Of a stretch of 64,000 nt of DNA, positions 46,862 through 54,673 are shown piece after piece. The notes beneath the pieces were generated by a model. The model did not search any database. It saw only the letters and a list, made by a program, of their open reading frames with translations, and had not been told where the DNA came from. Within the stretch, counting starts at the first letter, position 1; the number at the start of each line of letters is the position of its first letter. This DNA comes from Bacteroidales bacterium F22 (GTDB taxonomy: Bacteria; Bacteroidota; Bacteroidia; Bacteroidales; Bacteroidaceae). The position numbers were made by a program, and so were the translations under genes. Where the stretch lies: positions 992,001 through 1,056,000 of the forward strand of contig CP095414.1 of the NCBI GenBank assembly GCA_029541985.1. The letters run 5' to 3'.

Positions 46862-46890
46862 ATAGGCATTTAGTTAATTCATATGCCTAT
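46862..46890 (+). promoter_or_regulatory. Inverted repeat in the YtxH leader
   Basis: Arms ATAGGCAT (46862-46869) and ATGCCTAT (46883-46890), 13-base loop, at the likely transcript start. It may be an RNA-stabilising 5' hairpin or an operator. Confidence 0.5.
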
Positions 46891-46922
46891 GATTGAATTA
46901 TTTACTTTAATAAAAAATCGAT

Positions 46923-47135
46923 ATGAAAGCTATTAACGCATTTGCAACATTTGTATGTGGTGTTGCTGTTGGAGCAGCAGCAGGTTTACTTCTTGCCCCT
47001 TCAAAGGGAGAAGAGACTAGAGAAAAGATTAAAGATATTCTTCGTGAAAAAGGAATAACATTAGATTCAGAAGATTTAAATGACGTGGTTGATGAGCTTA
47101 CAGATGCTCTCACAGATGATGAAGAGAAGGATTAA
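46923..47135 (+). CDS. YtxH-domain small membrane protein
   Basis: A 70-residue protein with one N-terminal hydrophobic segment (about residues 5-25; TFVCGVAVGAAAGLLLAPSKG) and the YtxH signature GLLLAPxKGEETRxKI, followed by an acidic helical tail. YtxH proteins are inner-membrane anchored and linked to stress or stationary phase. It is the first gene of a three-gene operon, 64 bases after a full promoter. Confidence 0.9.
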   Translation: MKAINAFATFVCGVAVGAAAGLLLAPSKGEETREKIKDILREKGITLDSEDLNDVVDELTDALTDDEEKD

Positions 47136-47215
47136 TCCACTCACTCCAAAGATAGCGAGGAGTATTGTTCTAATTTTTACTATCAGATGACTGTCAATAT
47201 TAGACCAGTTTCATT

Positions 47216-47268
47216 TTAGCCTCGCCATGCGGGGCTAATTTATTAATATGCGAGGCTAATTTATTAAC
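47216..47268 (+). repeat. Palindrome and tandem 21-base direct repeat
   Basis: The palindrome TTAGCCTCGC-CAT-GCGGGGCTAA (47216-47238) overlaps two tandem 21-base units starting ATGCG(G/A)GGCTAATTTATTAA at 47227 and 47248, with two differences. It sits in the 140 bases between the YtxH and holin-like genes, ending 8 bases before the latter's start. No T-run follows, so it is not a plain terminator. Confidence 0.65.
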
Positions 47269-47276
47269 AAGAAAAC

Positions 47277-47894
47277 ATGAATGTATCAAACACCAAAGAT
47301 GAGTTTCTGGAACTCATAAGAATAGTCAAGGAATATATCATTCTAAATAAAGATTATACCCTACTACAAATCACAGAGAAGCTCTCTCAACTATTAGCTT
47401 CAATACTGCTAATTTTAATCCTTCTTGCCGTCGGAGTCATGACGTTATTTTTTGTAATGCTTTCAGGAGCGTATGCATTAGCTCCATATGTAGGAGGACT
47501 ATCGTGGAGTCTATTTATCTTCGGAGGTCTTTCCCTTTTGGTCATGCTCGTCTGTTACCTTAATAGAAGTAAATGGTTACTATCGCCAATCATTAGTTTC
47601 GTCTCTGCATTGCTCATCGAAGGGACATCAGCGGAAAGAAAAGCTACAGCCAAAGCCGAAGCAGAACAAGAGATGCAAGCAGCACAAAACAATGCCACTA
47701 AGAGTCAATCATCTGACAATCAATCAGAATCATCTAGATACAGAGATAACGATAAGTCAGCAAACAAGCAAGAACCAACCGATACAAATCGAAAGCCTTC
47801 TATAAGAGTCGTACCTATCGGTTCCTCTCCATCCACAGATAAAAACACAATTACTCCAACAGGGAGTTCATCGACCAAAACATCAAAAAAATAA
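47277..47894 (+). CDS. Phage-holin-3_6 / DUF1469 (YqjE-like) membrane protein
   Basis: A 205-residue protein with a helical N-terminus, two membrane helices (about residues 38-68 and 77-95 of the DUF1469 core) and a long C-terminal tail (from about 120) rich in Q, N, S and T. The family name comes from similarity to holins, but members such as E. coli YqjE are chromosomal membrane proteins in stress operons; no phage genes are nearby. It follows the YtxH gene after a repeat-bearing spacer and precedes a basic protein by 11 bases. Confidence 0.82.
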   Translation: MNVSNTKDEFLELIRIVKEYIILNKDYTLLQITEKLSQLLASILLILILLAVGVMTLFFVMLSGAYALAPYVGGLSWSLFIFGGLSLLVMLVCYLNRSKWLLSPIISFVSALLIEGTSAERKATAKAEAEQEMQAAQNNATKSQSSDNQSESSRYRDNDKSANKQEPTDTNRKPSIRVVPIGSSPSTDKNTITPTGSSSTKTSKK

Positions 47895-47905
47895 CTGCCA
47901 ACACA

Positions 47906-48226
47906 ATGAGAAATCTAGAAGAGATACGCATAAAGAAGCTAGCGCTAAAACGTAAGATTGATGGCAAGGAAAAAGAAATCATTGAATGCGGAGAGCGATT
48001 ATTAGAACCAATCACCAACTTAAAAAAAGAAAACAGTTCTATTAAGAATCGTTTTTCTTTCGGTATGAATGCATTTCAATGGTTTATGACCGGTAGACAA
48101 ATCTGGCGATTTTTTGGTGTATTCAAACAATCAAGAAAGAGAAAGTCAACTAAGAAAAGAAAAAGATCTAAGCGATTGAGTGGATTCAGTACCGTATTGA
48201 ATATAGTCAGTAAATTCGCTAGATAG
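47906..48226 (+). CDS. Small basic protein, third gene of the YtxH operon
   Basis: A 106-residue protein I do not recognise by family. Residues 1-50 are a charged helix or coiled coil, the middle has an aromatic patch (FQWFMTGRQIWRFFGVF), and the C-terminus is very basic (KRKSTKKRKRSKR). The layout resembles YqjK of E. coli, third gene of yqjDEK, where a charged N-terminal helix precedes a W/R-rich part. It could bind nucleic acid, ribosomes or membrane surface. It ends before a terminator. Confidence 0.7.
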   Translation: MRNLEEIRIKKLALKRKIDGKEKEIIECGERLLEPITNLKKENSSIKNRFSFGMNAFQWFMTGRQIWRFFGVFKQSRKRKSTKKRKRSKRLSGFSTVLNIVSKFAR

Positions 48227-48263
48227 TGTAGATTATGCACGAGTAAACAAATCAACACAAACA

Positions 48264-48305
48264 AAGCTTATCACTTTAAAACAAAGAGATAAGCTTCTAT
48301 TTTTA
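48264..48305 (+). terminator. Terminator between convergent operons
   Basis: Perfect stem AAGCTTATC (48264-48272) / GATAAGCTT (48288-48296), 15-base loop, then CTATTTTTATT. It probably ends the YtxH operon and may also serve the YciO-like gene. Confidence 0.75.
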
Positions 48306-48911
48306 TTAATCAATCTGTCCCAGACCTTGGCGACGAATTTCTAACTCATCATTAAGAAAACTAACAATAGTAGAACCTTCAGTTTTCCCGATTCCCCCAT
48401 CTAAAATAAGGTCAACTTCCTCTCCCCATTTTTCATCAATCAATTCAGGATTAGTTAAGTATTCAATATCCCACTCAGGCATATAAGGAATAGTAGCACT
48501 CAATATCGGAGCATCCAATTGACGCACAATTTCTTGAATAGGACTCACTGGGATACGTATTCCCACCTCTTTACGATTTCGAAAGATGCGAGGCAACTTA
48601 TTGCTCGCTGGAAGCACAAAGGTAAACGGGCCAGGAGCATAATGTTTCATTACTTTAAACGCAAAATTATTTACCTTAGCATAATGGCTCGCCATCTGCA
48701 GAGAGTTGCAAGTAACAGAAAAGAGATGTCGTTTAGGGTCAAATCCCTTCAACTTAGCAATCTTTTCAATAGGTCTTTCCTTCAATGCATGGCAACCAAT
48801 AGCATAAAGGGCATCCGTAGGATAAATAATTACCCCACCATTTTCAAGTATCTCACATATTTGTGCGATTACTGATTGACTATTATGGTCATTATAAACT
48901 TTTAAAATCAT
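48306..48911 (-). CDS. YrdC/YciO/Sua5-family protein, YciO-like
   Basis: A 201-residue protein with the YrdC fold (YPTDALYAIGC at about 33-43, APGPFTFVLP, VGIRIP). The family includes threonylcarbamoyl-AMP synthase for the t6A tRNA modification, but the C-terminal SxAN-type motif of TsaC/Sua5 is replaced by LSATI, as in YciO. So a YciO-type paralogue is more likely than the essential TsaC, although the exact activity is uncertain. It lies 3 bases after the helicase gene on the same strand. Confidence 0.82.
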   Translation of the reverse strand: MILKVYNDHNSQSVIAQICEILENGGVIIYPTDALYAIGCHALKERPIEKIAKLKGFDPKRHLFSVTCNSLQMASHYAKVNNFAFKVMKHYAPGPFTFVLPASNKLPRIFRNRKEVGIRIPVSPIQEIVRQLDAPILSATIPYMPEWDIEYLTNPELIDEKWGEEVDLILDGGIGKTEGSTIVSFLNDELEIRRQGLGQID

Positions 48912-48914
48912 ATG

Positions 48915-50687
48915 CTATTTATTTTTATTTTTTATCCTTTCTTTCTCAAGCTTACTGATACGTCTCCAAGCAACCTTATAATCAGGACATAATTGAATTG
49001 CTTTATCATAATTAGCCTTTGCAGCCTCTGGGAGGTCATGTACTAGACATTCATCCCCCATCAAGACAAACTGATGCGCAAACCGTTTCAATTTCTTATC
49101 CCTCAGTTTTTCACGCTCTTTGAGTTCCTTGATTTCAGCTTTTAGCGTAGCAATAGTAGCTAGTTTCCTCCTAATAAGACGTTTTATTGTAGGCATCTCA
49201 ATATCATATCGAAGATGCATAGCTGAAAATAAAGAATCCAATGATTGTCCAAAGTTACCCAAACGAAACTGCTTAGCAGCATCTTTGTAAAACAAATCTG
49301 CTTTGGCATCCTGCATCGCATGATCTATAGAATCCTGGTTATTAAATCGCTTTGCAAAATGCAATACTTCAGGTCTGACAATAACGTCTCGTCGACTCAA
49401 CTTGGAAGACATGGTAATTCCTTCAAGACTAGTACAACGACTCAGCGCAACATACGTCATTCCTGGTGCAAAAGCACCTCCTCCTAAATCAATAGCCACT
49501 TTTCTAAACGTAAGCCCCTGACTCTTATGTATAGTAATAGCCCAAGCTAATTTGATTGGAAGCTGTTTGAATACCCCTAATACAATCTCCTCTATCTCCT
49601 TTTTAATCTCGTTATATTGATACCTATTATTGTACCAATAAACAGGATCGACATTGAGAATGGTCCCAGCATCAGAAGTGACCTCGATACTCCCTGTCTC
49701 CTCATCAATAGCAGAGATAATACCAAGAGTACCATTGACCCATCGTTTCTGTTGGTCATTTTTCACAAAAACGATCTGTGCCCCGACCTTAACGTGAAGT
49801 TCCATATGAGTCGGCAGTGAAGATTCAGGAAACTCACCATCAATTTCCCCCTTCAAGATACAAACATCTCCAGACAATTTATCTAGCTCAGTTTCATTTA
49901 TGTAGTCAACAGTATTTCTTCTACTAGCCAAAGTAATCGATAGACTTTGTCCATCTTGATGAAGCGAATCAACAGCATAACGAGAATTGAGTAAGTCAAT
50001 CTGTTTATCCGTCACACGATTCTCCCGCACACTGTCCAGCAATGAAACAAAGTGAGGATCTTTTTGTCTATAAACTTTGTACAGTTCGATACACACTAAG
50101 TCCATACGTTGAAATACGCGAGCAGAAAAGAAATGAGGCGTAGCATAATACTGACTTATCATAGTAGCCTCATCCTTTTTAACGACAGGCTCTAACTGAT
50201 AGACATCACCAATAAAGAGCAATTGCTTACCTCCAAATGGCAAACGACGGTTCCCTCCATACACTCTCAATATAGCATCAAGAGCATCGAGAGTATCAGC
50301 ACGAACCATAGAGATTTCATCAATGATAATTAAATCTAGATTCTTAATGACATCGCGTTTGTCACTATCATACTTAAACATTTTATGAATGCGTCCCCCT
50401 TTTACACTCAAGTTGGGGTCATCAGGTAATAATGGAAAAAAAGGAAGACTGAAGAAACTGTGAAGTGTCACTCCACCTGCATTGATAGCTGCTATTCCCG
50501 TCGGAGCAAGTACAACGAATTTTTTACGAGTAGTACTAGCAAGATATTTCAAAAATGTAGACTTACCTGTCCCCGCCTTACCAGTCAGAAACAGAGAATG
50601 ATTAGTATATTGAATCAGATTCAAAGCCTCTTTAAATGGCTTCGTATCAGTATCTACACTATTTGGGTCAAATGCTAAATGATTCAT
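48915..50687 (-). CDS. Pif1-type helicase with C-terminal TPR-like tail
   Basis: A 590-residue SF1B ATPase. Walker A is G36-K-A-G-T-G-K42-S43, Walker B is LIIIDEISMV, and later motifs include GDVYQLEPV and WAITIHKSQGLTFRKVAIDL with ALSRC. After the helicase domains (to about residue 435) comes a helical tail with a coiled coil (about 500-530) and one TPR-like unit (about 535-580; AKANYDKAIQLCPDYKVAWRRI). The tail probably binds a partner. Pif1-like enzymes unwind G-quadruplexes and forked DNA. Cotranscribed with the YciO-like gene. Confidence 0.9.
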   Translation of the reverse strand: MNHLAFDPNSVDTDTKPFKEALNLIQYTNHSLFLTGKAGTGKSTFLKYLASTTRKKFVVLAPTGIAAINAGGVTLHSFFSLPFFPLLPDDPNLSVKGGRIHKMFKYDSDKRDVIKNLDLIIIDEISMVRADTLDALDAILRVYGGNRRLPFGGKQLLFIGDVYQLEPVVKKDEATMISQYYATPHFFSARVFQRMDLVCIELYKVYRQKDPHFVSLLDSVRENRVTDKQIDLLNSRYAVDSLHQDGQSLSITLASRRNTVDYINETELDKLSGDVCILKGEIDGEFPESSLPTHMELHVKVGAQIVFVKNDQQKRWVNGTLGIISAIDEETGSIEVTSDAGTILNVDPVYWYNNRYQYNEIKKEIEEIVLGVFKQLPIKLAWAITIHKSQGLTFRKVAIDLGGGAFAPGMTYVALSRCTSLEGITMSSKLSRRDVIVRPEVLHFAKRFNNQDSIDHAMQDAKADLFYKDAAKQFRLGNFGQSLDSLFSAMHLRYDIEMPTIKRLIRRKLATIATLKAEIKELKEREKLRDKKLKRFAHQFVLMGDECLVHDLPEAAKANYDKAIQLCPDYKVAWRRISKLEKERIKNKNK

Positions 50688-50708
50688 ACTTACAAAATAC
50701 TACTTTTT

Positions 50709-50725
50709 ATTTGATATTATCAAAT
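50709..50725. promoter_or_regulatory. 8-1-8 palindrome between helicase and CDF genes
   Basis: ATTTGATATTATCAAAT is a perfect palindrome apart from the central T. It lies 22 bases upstream of the helicase start and is a candidate operator for that gene or for the divergent zinc exporter. Confidence 0.4.
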
Positions 50726-50817
50726 AAAATAAGCCCTCAGTGAAAAAAATTGATAAAGCTTGACATTTTGAGCGTACAAATTAAAAACATTCTTCACCGA
50801 AGTAAGTCCTTTTTCCT

Positions 50818-50825
50818 TATCTTTG
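50818..50825 (+). promoter_or_regulatory. -7 box of the CDF transporter gene
   Basis: TATCTTTG, 61 bases before the start. Confidence 0.55.
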
Positions 50826-50886
50826 TACAGATAGACACCGGCAAAGTGAATTCGTTGGTCTAAAAACATCACTGACAACAAAGATT

Positions 50887-51930
50887 ATGGAAAAATCAAA
50901 GAAGATTCAAGATAGTGAATCCCCAAAAAGGGCATCATGTACACACGTACATACCCATGAACACCATGAGCCTCATGCACATAACCACGGGCATCACGAC
51001 GAACATGGTCATCACGACCACCATCATCATCATGACTTGTCAAACATGAGTAACAAGAAACTAGTGTGGGTCACACTTCTAAATCTATTTATCACCGTAG
51101 TCCAGATCATAGGAGGCTTTTTATCAAACAGTCTATCTCTATTGTCAGATGCCATTCACAATCTAGGCGATTCATCCGCGATATTTATAGCATTTCTAGC
51201 CAGCATGCGAAGTAAGAAAAATGCAGATGAGCAGCACACTTTTGGTTATAAGCGGATAGAAATATTAGCCGCATTTTTCAATGCAATAGTACTGATAGCC
51301 ATCTGTCTATTCCTCTTTTACGAAGCCTACAGACGATTGATAGACCCTCAACCAATAAAAGGAATGATGATGTTTATCGTAGCCACATTTGGATTATTAG
51401 CCAATTTGATTTCTGTCATTATATTGCACGATAGCAAAGAAGGCAGCCTAAACGTACGCGCTGCATACCTTCATCTGATGGGTGATACCCTATCTTCAGT
51501 AGCTGTCATCATCGGAGGAATAGCCATTTGGAAATACGAAATATTTTGGATAGATCCATTGATTACAGTACTTGTAAGCATATACATTATATATCATACA
51601 TGGGGTGTCGTCAAAGAAACGGTTGACATATTGATGCAAGCAACCCCGAGCAACATAGACGTCCAAGCAATCAAGAAAGCTGTAGAGGAAGTAAATGGCG
51701 TAGACAATATGCATCACCTACATGTATGGAGATTAAATGAACAAAACATTCACTTAGAGACTCACGTCAATCTAAATAGAAATATGGATATGCTAGCCAT
51801 GATGAATATAAAGACCGAGATAGAACAACTCTTAACAAATGATTTTGGTATCACACATATCACACTCCAGATAGGATATGAATGTCCTGACTGCACAGGT
51901 CAATTAATCGTCGAACAAGAGAACAAATAA
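50887..51930 (+). CDS. Cation diffusion facilitator, zinc-type
   Basis: A 347-residue CDF exporter with six membrane helices. The cytoplasmic N-terminus has 18 histidines between residues 20 and 49, a metal-binding or sensing tail. The transport site residues follow the zinc pattern: HxxxD in DAIHNLGD of helix II and HLMGD in helix V. The C-terminal cytoplasmic domain (about 260-340) is the ferredoxin-like dimer domain and ends with a CPDC pair. It likely exports Zn(II) or related ions. Monocistronic, between two divergent/convergent neighbours. Confidence 0.94.
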   Translation: MEKSKKIQDSESPKRASCTHVHTHEHHEPHAHNHGHHDEHGHHDHHHHHDLSNMSNKKLVWVTLLNLFITVVQIIGGFLSNSLSLLSDAIHNLGDSSAIFIAFLASMRSKKNADEQHTFGYKRIEILAAFFNAIVLIAICLFLFYEAYRRLIDPQPIKGMMMFIVATFGLLANLISVIILHDSKEGSLNVRAAYLHLMGDTLSSVAVIIGGIAIWKYEIFWIDPLITVLVSIYIIYHTWGVVKETVDILMQATPSNIDVQAIKKAVEEVNGVDNMHHLHVWRLNEQNIHLETHVNLNRNMDMLAMMNIKTEIEQLLTNDFGITHITLQIGYECPDCTGQLIVEQENK

Positions 51931-51940
51931 TGATAAAAAG

Positions 51941-51986
51941 AATCGAAGTTGAGACCAGCCTTAAGTGGACAATCTCAACTTCGATT
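51941..51986 (-). terminator. Terminator of the flavodiiron gene
   Basis: Perfect 14-base stem AATCGAAGTTGAGA / TCTCAACTTCGATT with an 18-base loop. On the minus strand it runs into CTTTTTATCATT, so it mainly serves the flavodiiron gene; it also separates the convergent CDF gene. Confidence 0.8.
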
Positions 51987-52008
51987 AGTATATTATATAA
52001 GGAGTCTA

Positions 52009-53214
52009 TCAGTCACACAAAGGTACCTTGATAGCATCAGCCATCTCTTTGGCTAAACGAGCGACCTCAACTCGGTCATTTTCCGTCATCGATTGTTTCA
52101 TCTCTATAGGATCTCCGACTACTTTAATTTTCAATTTCTCAGCAAAATCCTCACAAAGATGTTTGACTGCAGTACCTGCCCAAGAGAACGAGCCAAAATA
52201 ACCGAAGTAACGATTTTTCAAGCCACGACCTTTGAGTCGACTAATCATAGCCTCTACCCCTGGGTATAACTCAGCATTGTAAGTAGGTGACCCGATAATC
52301 AACCCATTATAACGATACACATCAGCCAACATATGGCTAGGGCTAGCCGTAGACACATTATGCATCTTAATATTCTTGACGCCATTGCAAGACAATTCAC
52401 GTGCTATTTCCTCAGCCATTTCCTCCGTATTTCCATACATAGAACCATAAATGATAACGACTCCTTCTTCAGCCTCACAAAGACTAATTTTATTGTATAA
52501 GTCAATCATAAAAGGTATCTGTTCATGCCATACAGGACCATGCAATGTACAGAGGTATTCAATATCCAATTTTGCTAAGACTTTAAGAGCCCGTTGCACC
52601 TGAGGGCCATATTTAGCGACAATATTTGAATAATAGCGCACCGCATTTTGAAGATAAGGCTCTATCTCCATTTGAGAATCCACGAAACCACCACTCAAAG
52701 CAGTAAAACATCCAAAAGCATCTCCCGAGAAAAGAGATTTGCTAGCAGTATCGTAAGTCATCATCGTCTCAGGCCAATGCAACATAGGTGTAATGTAAAA
52801 CTCAAGCGTATGAGAACCAAGGCACAACTTATCGCCCATCTTCACGACAACCTGTTCTCCTTCCACGCCGTAAAACCCTTCAAGCATGCCAAAAGTTCTA
52901 GTATTTCCCACGAGGATCATGTCAGGATAATACTTCTTCAGCAAAGCAATAGAACTAGAATGATCAGGTTCCATATGATTAATAATAAGATAATCAATAG
53001 GACGGTCTCCGATAACACGTTTTATTCTCTTGAGACTTTGTCCAAAGAATCCTGCTTCAACAGAATCCACCAAAGCTATTTTTTCATCAACGATTAGGTA
53101 AGAGTTGTAAGACACCCCATCAGGAAGTGACCATAAGCCTTCAAAAAGTTGAGTACGACGATCCTGTACTCCTACATAATGAATTCCCTGTGTGATTAAC
53201 GAATGATTTTCCAT
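52009..53214 (-). CDS. fprA: Flavodiiron protein (A-type flavoprotein)
   Basis: A 401-residue protein with an N-terminal metallo-beta-lactamase-like diiron domain and a C-terminal flavodoxin domain. Diiron ligands are visible in NHMEPDHS (H-x-E-x-D-H), the histidine in MLHWPETM, the aspartate of SGDAFG and the histidine of CTLHGPVWH. The flavodoxin P-loop is IIYGSMYGNTEEMAEEI (about residues 254-270). It reduces O2 (and possibly NO) to water, protecting anaerobic metabolism. No rubredoxin domain is attached. Upstream gap of about 100 bases to the next gene. Confidence 0.95.
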   Translation of the reverse strand: MENHSLITQGIHYVGVQDRRTQLFEGLWSLPDGVSYNSYLIVDEKIALVDSVEAGFFGQSLKRIKRVIGDRPIDYLIINHMEPDHSSSIALLKKYYPDMILVGNTRTFGMLEGFYGVEGEQVVVKMGDKLCLGSHTLEFYITPMLHWPETMMTYDTASKSLFSGDAFGCFTALSGGFVDSQMEIEPYLQNAVRYYSNIVAKYGPQVQRALKVLAKLDIEYLCTLHGPVWHEQIPFMIDLYNKISLCEAEEGVVIIYGSMYGNTEEMAEEIARELSCNGVKNIKMHNVSTASPSHMLADVYRYNGLIIGSPTYNAELYPGVEAMISRLKGRGLKNRYFGYFGSFSWAGTAVKHLCEDFAEKLKIKVVGDPIEMKQSMTENDRVEVARLAKEMADAIKVPLCD

Positions 53215-53269
53215 TTTAAAATATTTATATTGTTGATTTATTTACTGCTTATTGAACGAAAGAGACCCT

Positions 53270-53311
53270 AAAAATAAACAAATATCCTTTTTCTAAGAAT
53301 ATTTGTTTATA
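53270..53311 (-). terminator. Terminator of the TIGR01212 radical SAM gene
   Basis: Perfect 12-base stem ATAAACAAATAT / ATATTTGTTTAT with a 13-base loop, one base after the stop codon; on the minus strand a T-rich TTTTTAGG follows. Confidence 0.75.
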
Positions 53312-54280
53312 TTATTTAGTATATACATAAGAATCCCCCTGTACTACCCCTTTGATACGCATTTTTTGTTTAACTTTATCTACAAATTCATAATTTTTAA
53401 CACCCCATCGAGGTGCTACAAGTAAATCATCTGGAGACTGAGAAACGAAGCGTTCAACGACAATATCCGGACGCAATCGACGTAGAAATGCAATCACAAA
53501 ATCAATATATTCATCCACTTGATAAGTTCTTACAAACGAAGGATTTTCAGCAACCTGATGCATCATCTTGGTTCCTTTTATGAGCTGTAACTGATGAAGT
53601 TTCAGTGTATTAAGCGGCAGTGCTGAAATCATTTCAGCTTGTGCTATTTGTTCTTCTTCACTACGTCCGGGCAATCCCAGAATCATATGAGCTCCTACAG
53701 GAATACCATAAGAAGCCGTAGTCATAATTGCCTCGACAGAATCTTGATATCGGTGTCCCCTATTAATCAGTTGAAGCACATCATCATAACAACTCTCGAG
53801 ACCATATTCGACAAGTACGAACGTACGTTTGTTTAGTTCAGCCAGATACTGATAGAGTTCAGGCCACATACTATCCGGTCTAGTTCCAATAACCAATCCG
53901 ACCACCCCAGGGACTGACAGTGCCTCTTGATACTGACGTTTAAGATTTTCTAAAGTTCCATACGTATTGGTATATGCTTGGAAATAAGCCAAATATTTCA
54001 TTTGAGGATATTTCTTGCCAAAGAACCGGATTCCTTCTTCTAATTGCTGCGTGATAGACTTTTCAGTCTGACAATATGCAGGATTAAAAGTTTGATTATT
54101 GCAGTAAGTACATCCGCCCAATCCAACTTTTCCGTCGCGGTTAGGGCAAGTAAATCCAGCATGCAAAGATATCTTTTGCACTTTAAACGGGAAATACTCT
54201 TTTAAGAAGTCATTAAATGCTCTATATAAGGGTTGCTGAGCCAAATGAACCTTCTTAGAATCTGATACTTGCGATTTCAT
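53312..54280 (-). CDS. Radical SAM protein of the TIGR01212 (YhcC) family
   Basis: A 322-residue radical SAM enzyme. The Fe-S cluster cysteines are in FTCPNRDGKVGLGGCTYCNN, the family form (C-x11-C-x2-C) of the usual CxxxCxxC. GARMILGLPG-type sequence (here VGAHMILGLPGRSEEE) is the typical follow-up. E. coli YhcC is linked to tRNA or sulfur-radical chemistry but its reaction is not settled. A -7 box lies only 4 bases upstream of this start, which implies a leaderless mRNA or a slightly later true start. Confidence 0.88.
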   Translation of the reverse strand: MKSQVSDSKKVHLAQQPLYRAFNDFLKEYFPFKVQKISLHAGFTCPNRDGKVGLGGCTYCNNQTFNPAYCQTEKSITQQLEEGIRFFGKKYPQMKYLAYFQAYTNTYGTLENLKRQYQEALSVPGVVGLVIGTRPDSMWPELYQYLAELNKRTFVLVEYGLESCYDDVLQLINRGHRYQDSVEAIMTTASYGIPVGAHMILGLPGRSEEEQIAQAEMISALPLNTLKLHQLQLIKGTKMMHQVAENPSFVRTYQVDEYIDFVIAFLRRLRPDIVVERFVSQSPDDLLVAPRWGVKNYEFVDKVKQKMRIKGVVQGDSYVYTK

Positions 54281-54284
54281 GAAG

Positions 54285-54332
54285 CAAAGATACTATTATT
54301 ATTTCATTTTCTTGAAATAGTTAGTATCTTTG
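54285..54332. promoter_or_regulatory. Symmetric divergent promoter region
   Basis: Perfect 11-base inverted repeat CAAAGATACTA (54285-54295) and TAGTATCTTTG (54322-54332), so each strand has the box TATCTTTG: one for the radical SAM gene, one for DUF4286. The centre carries a second palindrome, ATTTCA (54301-54306) / TGAAAT (54313-54318), on nearly the same axis. Confidence 0.65.
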
Positions 54333-54356
54333 TCATAAGACTATAAAAGAATAATT

Positions 54357-54668
54357 ATGCTCATTTTCAATACGACTTATCAGGTATCAGAGGCTCAAGC
54401 TAGAAACTTTCTAATTTGGCTTACGCAATCATATATCCCTAGTGTTCTTCAGCACGGGGCTCTTTCGGATCCACACCTTGCAGAGGTATTATCTCATAAG
54501 GACGAGAACAGTCGTTCGTATACGCTCCAGTTTGACGTCAAAGATAGTGCTACATTGCACAAGTGGCATACCGACCAAGGAGTAAAAATGTCCCAGCAAT
54601 TAGTAGAAATGTTTCAGCAAGAAGTCGTTGGATTTGCTACTTTGATGGAAAGAATGGAGCTCAATTAA
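54357..54668 (+). CDS. DUF4286 family protein
   Basis: A 103-residue protein of the DUF4286 family, which resembles ferredoxin-like stress-response (Dabb/antibiotic biosynthesis monooxygenase) folds: two alternating beta strands and helices, with [11 protein letters not shown] and a C-terminal helix ending GFATLMERM. No catalytic residues recognised. It precedes ruvC by 5 bases, an order common in Bacteroidales, and lies just after the symmetric promoter. Confidence 0.85.
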   Translation: MLIFNTTYQVSEAQARNFLIWLTQSYIPSVLQHGALSDPHLAEVLSHKDENSRSYTLQFDVKDSATLHKWHTDQGVKMSQQLVEMFQQEVVGFATLMERMELN

Positions 54669-54673
54669 TCTTT

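Noticed and set aside
47277-47894. Prophage or lysis cassette because of the 'phage holin' family name
   Set aside because: No lysin, capsid or integrase genes nearby; the DUF1469 core and operon fit a chromosomal YqjE-like protein.
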